DNA of 10,315 bases, from assembly GCA_905233865.1 (NCBI GenBank), contig CAJOGH010000018.1, forward strand, positions 1 to 10,315. The letters run 5' to 3'. Numbering within the stretch: position 1 is the first letter of the stretch; each line of letters opens with the position of its first letter. The position numbers and the translations under genes are program-made. The stretch comes from an uncultured Atopobiaceae bacterium. Its GTDB lineage: Bacteria > Actinomycetota > Coriobacteriia > Coriobacteriales > Atopobiaceae. Positions 5,447 to 10,315 of the stretch are shown one piece after another. The notes beneath the pieces were generated by a model, which ran no database searches, was not told where the DNA came from, and worked only from the letters and a program-made list of their open reading frames with translations.

Positions 5447-5836
5447 TATGTCCTCCACCAACTCGCGCATGAGCGCGGCGCCCCCAAGGGAGCCCGTCAT
5501 GCATGCCTGTTTGGAAGAGGCCAGGCGCAGATTGAACGAGGCACGCGTTGCCTCCGGACAATCCCTGATCCGCCCCTGCTCCACGACCGGTGTAGGAGTG
5601 GCTTCTCTGCGTCACATGATAGCGAAGGGCAGCAGACCAGGCGTGCGCATCAACAGGAGCGTATCGGACAAAACTATGCACTCGATGACAAGAGCTTGCA
5701 TAGCCTCGGCTAACAAACTATGACGTCTGCGGCTTAGCCATAGGATGGAGCATATACTCTATTTTTAGCAAAATATGCAGTTATGCTTAATGTTTATTCA
5801 TCTTTCCTCCACAGTTGGACATGCCGCGAGAGCAAC
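5447..5836 (-). promoter_or_regulatory. Long leader and promoter region of the cyclodeaminase/aminotransferase pair
   Basis: No credible gene lies in this 390-base stretch. The AT-rich block at about 5740-5810 holds two possible minus-strand promoters: TTAAGC (5785-5790), 17 bases, TAAAAA (5762-5767); or CTGCAT (5775-5780), 18 bases, TATATG (5751-5756). Either implies an untranslated leader of about 300 bases. Inside it are a perfect dyad CTATGCA (5674-5680)/TGCATAG (5697-5703), and near direct repeats ACAAAACTATG (5668-5678) and ACAAACTATG (5713-5722). I recognise no T-box or riboswitch consensus. Confidence 0.45.
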
Positions 5837-5873
5837 AAGGCCGAGAAGAGCGTGGCTCTTCTCGGCCTCTTTC
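5837..5873. terminator. Terminator hairpin, copy 2 of the 37-base repeat, downstream of asd
   Basis: Identical over 37 bases to 3156-3192, with a 14-bp stem (5838-5851 with 5855-5868) and loop GTG. Read on the minus strand it follows asd by about 70 bases, with TTGTTG as tail; the plus-strand side has TCTTTC. It probably ends the hom-lysC-asd transcript and insulates the cyclodeaminase promoter. Confidence 0.7.
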
Positions 5874-5890
5874 GTACGGTCAGGAACCTA

Positions 5891-5940
5891 TACCTGTCCC
5901 CATTATCAAAATGAGAATGGTACCTGTCCCCATTATCAAA
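5891..5940. repeat. Two 20-base direct repeats with 30-base periodicity
   Basis: TACCTGTCCCCATTATCAAA occurs exactly at 5891-5910 and 5921-5940, separated by ATGAGAATGG. The second copy ends one base before the asd stop codon. On the minus strand the core is AATGGGGACAGGTA. The joint CATTATC-AAAAT-GAGAATG can form a 7-bp hairpin with one mismatch. The GGGGACAGGT word recalls repeats I associate with IS200-like/RAYT (Y1 transposase) elements; no transposase is in the window. Confidence 0.85.
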
Positions 5941-5941
5941 C

Positions 5942-6946
5942 TTAGAGGAGCTCGGCGATCTGGACGGCGTTGGTGGCGGCACCCTTGCGGATCTGGTCGC
6001 CACAGCACCACAGCGTCAGCGCGTTGACACCCTCGGCGGCGCTCGTGTCGCGACGGACGCGGCCAACGAACACAAGGTCCTGGTCGGACGTCTCGAGCGG
6101 CATGGGATAGCGCAGGTTGGCGGGGTCGTCCACCAGGCGCACGCCAGGCGCGCTCGCGAGCGCCTCACGGGCCTCCTCGGGCGTGATGGCACGGTCGAAC
6201 TCGGCGGTGATGGACTCGGAGTGAGAGCGCATAACGGGCACGCGCACGCAAGTGCAGCTCACGCGCAGCTCGGGAAGGTGGCAGATCTTGCGACCCTCGT
6301 TGAGCATCTTGACCTCCTCGGAGGTGTAGCCCTCGTCGTTAAAGCCGCCGATCTGCGGGATAAGGTTGCTTGCCAGCTGGTAGGCAAAGGGGTCGGTGGA
6401 GCCGATCTCCTGGCCGTTCGCGACGCACGCCATCTCGCGCTCGAGCTCGCGCAGGCCGGGCATGCCAGCGCCGCTTGCGGCCTGGTAGGTCGAGACGACC
6501 AGGCGCTTGAGACCCGCCACCTGGTGCAGCGGCCACATGGGCACCAGCCCGATGATCGTGGCACAGTTGGGGTTGGAGATGATGCCGTTGTGCCACTTGA
6601 CGTCCTCGGCGTTGATCTCGGGGATGACCAGAGGCACGTCGTCGTCCATGCGGAAGGCGTGCGAGTTGTCCACGCACACGGCGCCGCGGCTGACGGCCTC
6701 GGGCAAAAGGCGGCGCGCGGTGGCGTCGTCGGCGGCGCCCAAGACGATGTCGACGCCCTCAAAGGCCTCAGGCACGGCCTCGCGCACCTCGACCTCGCCG
6801 CCCGCGAACTGCAGGCGCTTGCCCGCGGAGCGCGCGCTTGCCAGCGGCACGAGCTCGCTCACGTCAAAGTTGCGCTCCTCCAAGCACTGCATCATCTGCT
6901 GGCCCACCACGCCGGTGGCGCCCAGGATGGCTACGGTCTTTCCCAT
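5942..6946 (-). CDS. asd: Aspartate-semialdehyde dehydrogenase
   Basis: A 334-residue enzyme, normal length for the family, that reduces aspartyl-4-phosphate with NADPH to aspartate semialdehyde, the branch point to lysine and to threonine/methionine. It begins with the dinucleotide motif GATGVVG (9-15). The catalytic cysteine is C128 in SNPNCATI, TYQAASGAG (153-161) includes the conserved Q155, and the acid/base histidine is H242 in RVPVMRSHSE. All core residues are present. Start ATG with GGGGGAG just upstream. It follows lysC by nine bases and is the last gene of the hom-lysC-asd operon. Its stop codon directly abuts a pair of 20-base repeats. Confidence 0.96.
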   Translation of the reverse strand: MGKTVAILGATGVVGQQMMQCLEERNFDVSELVPLASARSAGKRLQFAGGEVEVREAVPEAFEGVDIVLGAADDATARRLLPEAVSRGAVCVDNSHAFRMDDDVPLVIPEINAEDVKWHNGIISNPNCATIIGLVPMWPLHQVAGLKRLVVSTYQAASGAGMPGLRELEREMACVANGQEIGSTDPFAYQLASNLIPQIGGFNDEGYTSEEVKMLNEGRKICHLPELRVSCTCVRVPVMRSHSESITAEFDRAITPEEAREALASAPGVRLVDDPANLRYPMPLETSDQDLVFVGRVRRDTSAAEGVNALTLWCCGDQIRKGAATNAVQIAELL

Positions 6947-6955
6947 GTCTCCCCC

Positions 6956-8284
6956 TTAGTTGGCCGACTCGTCGGTGGCCACGAAGTTGTCATAGATAAC
7001 GCGGATGGCTCGGTCAAAGTCGTCGTTGTTCACGCCAAAGATGATGTTGATCTCCTGCGCGGACTGCATGATCATACGAACGTTGATACCCTCCTCGCCA
7101 ATCACGCCAAAGACGCGACCGGAGGTGCCGGGGCGCGCGCTCATGTTGCGTCCCACCACGGAGATAAGAGCCAGGCCCTCCAGGACGCGCACCTGGTCCG
7201 GCTGGATCTCGCGCTGAATGTCGCTCACGATGGCGTAGATGGAGTCACGCACGTCGGCGGAGTTGACCACGACGCCAAAGGAGTCGATGCCCGTGGGGAT
7301 GTGCTCGATGCTCACGTTGTAGCGCTCAAAGATCGCCAGCACCTTGCGCACCAGGCCGATGGAGCCCGAAAGGTGGTTCTTCTCGATATGCACCGTGAGG
7401 AAGTCCTTCTTGCCGGCAATACCGGTGATGAGCGGCTCGTCCTCCCCCGCCTTGGCGGTCTCGCGGATGATGGTGCCGGGGTCGTCCGGGCGGTTGGTGT
7501 TCTTGATGACGATGGGGATGTTGGCGTCGCGCACGGGGAAGATGGCGTCCTCGTGCAGCACGCTCGCGCCCATGTAGGACAGCTCGCGCATCTCGTCAAA
7601 GGTGATGCGGCGGATGGGGCGCGGCTTGTCAACGATGCGCGGGTCGGCCGTGAGGAAACCGGACACGTCAGTCCAGTTCTCGTACATGTCGGCACCCAGG
7701 CACTTGGCCAAAATCGAGCCCGTGATGTCTCCGCCGCCGCGGTCCAGCAGGCGGATGTCGCCGTCGATGGTGGAGCCGTAGAAGCCCGGCATCACGAAGG
7801 AGCCCGAGCGCATGACCGTCTCGCGGACGCGCGACTGGGTGCGCTCCAGGTCCAGCGAGCCGTCGTGGTGGAACATCACCACGCCCACGGCGTCCACAAA
7901 GGGCAGGCCCAGATACTCGGCCATGAGCTGACCGGTAAACCACTCGCCGCGGCTCACAACGAACTCGGGAGAGAGGCGCGGGAGCTTCTCCGTCATCTCC
8001 TCGAAGTGCTTCTCGACCGGGAAGCTCAGGCCCAGCGTGTCGCGGATCTCCACGAAGCGGGCCTTGATGTCCTCGAGCAGCGGCGTGCAGTCCACGTGGT
8101 AGGTGCGGTGGGCGTTGACGAGGTACAGAAGGTCGGTGATCTTGTTGTCCGCGCTGGAGCGCTTGCCAGCGGCGCTCACCACGACAAAGCGGCGCGCGTC
8201 GTCGGACTCGACGATTGCCTTGACCTTCTTGAACTGCTCGGCGCTCGCGACAGAAGAGCCGCCGAACTTGGTGATCTTGAGCAT
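6956..8284 (-). CDS. lysC: Aspartokinase with C-terminal ACT domains
   Basis: A 442-residue enzyme that phosphorylates aspartate, the first step of the aspartate amino-acid pathway. The kinase domain starts with KFGGSSVA (6-13) and contains VSRGEWFTGQLMAEYLG, DRGGGDITGSILAKCLGADMYENWTDVSGFLTADPRIV and the FDEMRELSYMGASVLH segment. From about residue 300 there are two ACT-type units, one near KKDFLTVHIEKNHLSGSIGLVRKVLAIFERYNVSIEHIPTG and one near LALISVVGRNMSARPGTSGRVFGVIGEEGINVRMI, expected to bind lysine or threonine for feedback control. The sequence style fits the single-polypeptide clostridial/AK-III-like class, not the alpha/beta form with an internal start. The ATG at 8284 has GGAGG 10 bases upstream and lies four bases beyond the hom stop codon; a 25-codon extension would overlap hom. 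Which ligand inhibits it cannot be read here. Confidence 0.95.
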   Translation of the reverse strand: MLKITKFGGSSVASAEQFKKVKAIVESDDARRFVVVSAAGKRSSADNKITDLLYLVNAHRTYHVDCTPLLEDIKARFVEIRDTLGLSFPVEKHFEEMTEKLPRLSPEFVVSRGEWFTGQLMAEYLGLPFVDAVGVVMFHHDGSLDLERTQSRVRETVMRSGSFVMPGFYGSTIDGDIRLLDRGGGDITGSILAKCLGADMYENWTDVSGFLTADPRIVDKPRPIRRITFDEMRELSYMGASVLHEDAIFPVRDANIPIVIKNTNRPDDPGTIIRETAKAGEDEPLITGIAGKKDFLTVHIEKNHLSGSIGLVRKVLAIFERYNVSIEHIPTGIDSFGVVVNSADVRDSIYAIVSDIQREIQPDQVRVLEGLALISVVGRNMSARPGTSGRVFGVIGEEGINVRMIMQSAQEINIIFGVNNDDFDRAIRVIYDNFVATDESAN

Positions 8285-8288
8285 GTGC

Positions 8289-9419
8289 TTAGTCCTCCTT
8301 GGGCCAGGCGACGCACAGGGCGTTCGGGTCGGTGGCGCGGGCGGCCTCGAGCGCGGCAACAGCCTCGACCGGCGTGATGCCCGTCAGGTGCCAGTAGTCG
8401 CCCTCGCCCTTGTCAGCGCCCTCAACCGTGGCCTTCGTACGTATGAGGTAGTTGCCACGAAGCAGGCTGGGGTCATAGGTGAGCGTGGCCGAGAAGTCAT
8501 AGCTGGGTCGCACGCCGGCGGCGCAGTCCAGCAGGTCCTGCACCATGGCGTTGCCAGTGGGCAGCGAGCCGGCGCCCTGGCCGTAAAACTTGAGCTCGCC
8601 CACGGTGGCACCCTCGACGGTCGCGAGGTTGAAGTTGCTGGGGACGTTAGCCTCCAGACTCGAGACCGGCACGGCAACCGGCTCCACGGCCACGGCGTAG
8701 GAGTCGCCCTGACGCACGCCCTGACCCAGGAGCTTGACCGAGAAGCCGCGGCTGGCAAAGTGAGCGATGTCGGCCTTGGTCAGCGTGCGAATGCCCATGA
8801 CAGGGAGGTCGCGCACGCACGCGACGTTAAACGCGATGCTCGCGGAGATGATGGTCTTGTTGGCCACGTCGATGCCGTCGATGTCAGCACTGGGGTCGCG
8901 CTCGGCATAACCAAGCTCCTGCGCCTGCCGCAGGACGTCGTCAAACTCCAGGCCCTCGGTCTGCATGCGATCGATGATGTAGTTGGTGGTGCCGTTGAGA
9001 ATGCCCTGGAAGCGCGACACCTCGTCGATGCGGCGCACCTTGGCGATTCCCGCGATCCAGGGGATGCCGCCGCCCACGGCCGCCTCACAAAAGAGCCCGA
9101 CGCCCGCCTCGGATGCGCTGGCCACGAACTCGTCAAAGTAGGCGGCCACGACGGCCTTGTTGGACGTGACCACGTGCTTGCCCGCGCGCAGGGCACGCAG
9201 AATGAACTCGTGGGCGGGCTCGAGGCCTCCCATGCACTCGACGACCGCCTCAATCTCCGGATCGGCCAGAATCTCGTCGTAGTTGGGGGTCATGCGCGGC
9301 TCGGTGCAGTTCTGAGGCAGGTCGAGGATGCGCTTGACCTCGAGCCCGGGGGTCGATGAGGACACGATGGTGTCCACACCGCGACCAACGGTGCCAAAGC
9401 CGAGAAGGGCAATCTTCAT
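8289..9419 (-). CDS. hom: Homoserine dehydrogenase lacking an ACT domain
   Basis: A 376-residue NAD(P)-dependent enzyme that reduces aspartate semialdehyde to homoserine. It has the Rossmann motif GFGTVG (7-12), TSNKAVVA with K88, the NGTTNYI block (142-148), and the signature GYAERDPSADIDGIDVANK (170-188) with the catalytic acid residues and K188. The protein stops after the second catalytic segment; the C-terminal ACT domain found in roughly 430-residue Gram-positive enzymes is absent, so direct threonine inhibition through that domain is unlikely. The start is ATG at 9419, where the Rossmann strand begins as usual; the upstream Shine-Dalgarno is poor (GGAA). A longer reading would run back across the divergent thrC gene. 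First gene of the operon, with a TTGACC -35-like box at about 9473-9478 on the minus strand but no clear -10. Confidence 0.95.
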   Translation of the reverse strand: MKIALLGFGTVGRGVDTIVSSSTPGLEVKRILDLPQNCTEPRMTPNYDEILADPEIEAVVECMGGLEPAHEFILRALRAGKHVVTSNKAVVAAYFDEFVASASEAGVGLFCEAAVGGGIPWIAGIAKVRRIDEVSRFQGILNGTTNYIIDRMQTEGLEFDDVLRQAQELGYAERDPSADIDGIDVANKTIISASIAFNVACVRDLPVMGIRTLTKADIAHFASRGFSVKLLGQGVRQGDSYAVAVEPVAVPVSSLEANVPSNFNLATVEGATVGELKFYGQGAGSLPTGNAMVQDLLDCAAGVRPSYDFSATLTYDPSLLRGNYLIRTKATVEGADKGEGDYWHLTGITPVEAVAALEAARATDPNALCVAWPKED

Positions 9420-9462
9420 CGATGGTTCCAATCTTTCCAGAGTGTGTCCAAAAGGGCACGGT

Positions 9463-9493
9463 TTGTGGGCCTCGGTCAACCAGACGCTATGAT
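9463..9493 (+). promoter_or_regulatory. Candidate thrC promoter in the divergent hom-thrC region
   Basis: TATGAT (9488-9493) is a good -10 box 34 bases before the thrC start codon; TTGTGG (9463-9468) is a weaker -35 at 19 bases. The 108-base divergent region 9420-9527 must also hold the hom promoter. I see no attenuator or T-box in it. Confidence 0.45.
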
Positions 9494-9527
9494 GTGCGCA
9501 GCAATCACGCGACCGGAGGAGCCGAAG

Positions 9528-10315
9528 GTGAGTATTTTCTACCACAGCACGCGTTCGGACAAGCATCTTGTAACAAGCAAGCAAGCCATCGTCCAAGGTA
9601 TCGCCAAGGACGGCGGTCTGTTTGTCACCGACTCCCTCGACCAGTGCCAGGTTGACCTCGTGAGCGTGTGCTCTCACGACTACCTCACCAACGCCCGCAT
9701 CGTGCTGGGCAAGCTCCTGCCCGACTTTGAGCCCGCCGAGATAGACGGCTGCGTGAGCCGCGCCTACTCCACCTTTGACACGCCGGCCATCTGCCCCGTC
9801 ACGCGCCTTGGCTCCAACTGGCTGCTCGAGCTCTCCCATGGCCCCACGTGCGCCTTCAAGGACGTCGCTCTTCAGATGCTGCCCCAGCTCATGGGCGTGG
9901 CACGCAAGACCGAGGCCGACGGCGACGGCATCATGATCGTCACGGCGACCAGCGGCGACACTGGCAAGGCGGCACTCGCGGGCTTTGCCGACGCGCCTGG
10001 CTGCGGCATCACCGTGTTCTACCCCGCCGACGGCGTCAGCGAGGTCCAGCGCCTCCAGATGGTCACCCAGGCCGGTTCCAACGTCGAGGTCAAGGGCGTG
10101 CGCGGCAACTTTGACGACGTGCAGACCCGCGTCAAGGAGATATTTGGCGACAAGAGCATGGCTGAGCGCGTGGCGTCCGCAAACGCAAGGCTCTCCTCGG
10201 CCAACTCCATCAACGTGGGACGCCTGGTGCCCCAGGTGGTCTACTACTTTGACGCCTACGCCCAGCTCGTGCGCGCGGGTGCGGTCGCCTGCGGCGTAGA
10301 GATGGAGCTCGGGGC
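9528..10315 (+). CDS. thrC: Threonine synthase, 5' part (runs off the window)
   Basis: The first 262 codons of a PLP enzyme that converts O-phosphohomoserine to threonine. The reading frame stays open to the window edge. The N-terminus (MSIFYHSTRSDKHLVTSKQAI, then QGIAKDGGLFV) is the small N-terminal domain of the long bacterial threonine synthases of about 450-500 residues. LELSHGPTCAFKDVALQ carries the Schiff-base lysine K111, and TATSGDTGKAALAGF (139-153) is the phosphate-binding loop. The later segment LSSANSINVGRLVPQVVYYFDAY also fits the family. The start is GTG at 9528 with GGAGG eight bases upstream; no ATG in frame is better placed. Transcribed divergently from hom-lysC-asd, together giving most of the threonine pathway. 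The C-terminal part is not visible. Confidence 0.95.
   Translation, partial: MSIFYHSTRSDKHLVTSKQAIVQGIAKDGGLFVTDSLDQCQVDLVSVCSHDYLTNARIVLGKLLPDFEPAEIDGCVSRAYSTFDTPAICPVTRLGSNWLLELSHGPTCAFKDVALQMLPQLMGVARKTEADGDGIMIVTATSGDTGKAALAGFADAPGCGITVFYPADGVSEVQRLQMVTQAGSNVEVKGVRGNFDDVQTRVKEIFGDKSMAERVASANARLSSANSINVGRLVPQVVYYFDAYAQLVRAGAVACGVEMELG

Noticed and set aside
5513..5600. T-box-like wording (GGAGGCAACGCG) in the cyclodeaminase leader
   Set aside because: It does not match the conserved T-box antiterminator core, and no terminator alternative follows it.
5424..5681. An 85-codon minus-strand frame in the cyclodeaminase leader, a possible leader peptide or small gene
   Set aside because: It overlaps the real start codon in another frame, has no convincing Shine-Dalgarno site, and its composition looks non-coding.
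4352..5713. A 453-codon open frame on the plus strand across the cyclodeaminase gene
   Set aside because: It is a complementary-frame shadow of the OCD-family gene, without a domain or a good ribosome site.
6221..8377. A 718-codon open frame on the plus strand across asd and lysC
   Set aside because: It lies antisense to two unmistakable enzymes, is rich in His/Ala/Asp/Val as expected from the complementary frame of GC-rich genes, and has no recognisable domain.
8103..9359. A 418-codon plus-strand frame across hom
   Set aside because: Composition and position match an antisense shadow of hom; no family resemblance.
8289..9839. A longer homoserine dehydrogenase with about 140 extra N-terminal residues
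   Set aside because: The extension runs across the divergent thrC coding sequence, and the Rossmann motif normally begins within a few residues of the start, as it does from 9419.
1..10315. CRISPR array, prophage, toxin-antitoxin or transposase gene
   Set aside because: No regularly spaced array of repeats and no protein with such motifs was seen on either strand; the only short tandem repeat is the pair at 5891-5940.

Overview
The window reads as chromosomal DNA of a high-GC actinobacterium, most likely a Coriobacteriia member (Olsenella/Atopobium-like). That placement is an inference from the GC-rich coding sequence, the gene set and the protein style; nothing in the window fixes the genus.

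Layout from left to right. (1) Positions 1-1600: a two-gene minus-strand cassette. A membrane-anchored protein (649-1542) overlaps by ATGA a lipoprotein (74-652). The two share a DUF4230-like extracytoplasmic region, and the cassette ends in a strong hairpin at 25-45. Its base composition is visibly poorer in GC than the rest of the window. (2) Positions 1640-1915: a perfect hairpin, an inverted copy of a tRNA T-arm/3' end, then tRNA-Lys(CTT) and tRNA-His(GTG) on the minus strand with their own promoter and terminator. (3) Positions 2041-3192: on the plus strand, a Nudix ADP-ribose pyrophosphatase, tRNA-Arg(TCT) and a YbjQ/UPF0145 protein, closed by a bidirectional terminator. (4) Positions 3211-5446: a minus-strand pair, an ornithine cyclodeaminase/mu-crystallin family enzyme followed by a fold-type-I PLP aminotransferase, with an unusually long AT-rich leader region. 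(5) Positions 5837-5940: a second exact copy of the terminator found at 3156-3192, and two copies of a 20-bp direct repeat abutting the asd stop codon. (6) Positions 5942-9419: a tight minus-strand operon hom-lysC-asd. A divergent threonine synthase gene (thrC) starts at 9528 and runs off the right edge.

The right-hand block gives a nearly complete aspartate-to-threonine route. Aspartokinase and aspartate-semialdehyde dehydrogenase make aspartate semialdehyde, homoserine dehydrogenase makes homoserine, and threonine synthase finishes threonine. Homoserine kinase is not in the window. Feedback control probably sits on aspartokinase, which carries ACT domains, because this homoserine dehydrogenase has no ACT tail.

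The parts most worth a second look are the low-GC DUF4230 pair beside the tRNA genes with its inverted T-arm relic, the reused terminator hairpin family, the GGGGACAGGT direct repeats, the C33-bearing tRNA-His, and the uncharacterised cyclodeaminase/aminotransferase pair. I saw no CRISPR array, transposase, phage gene or rRNA.
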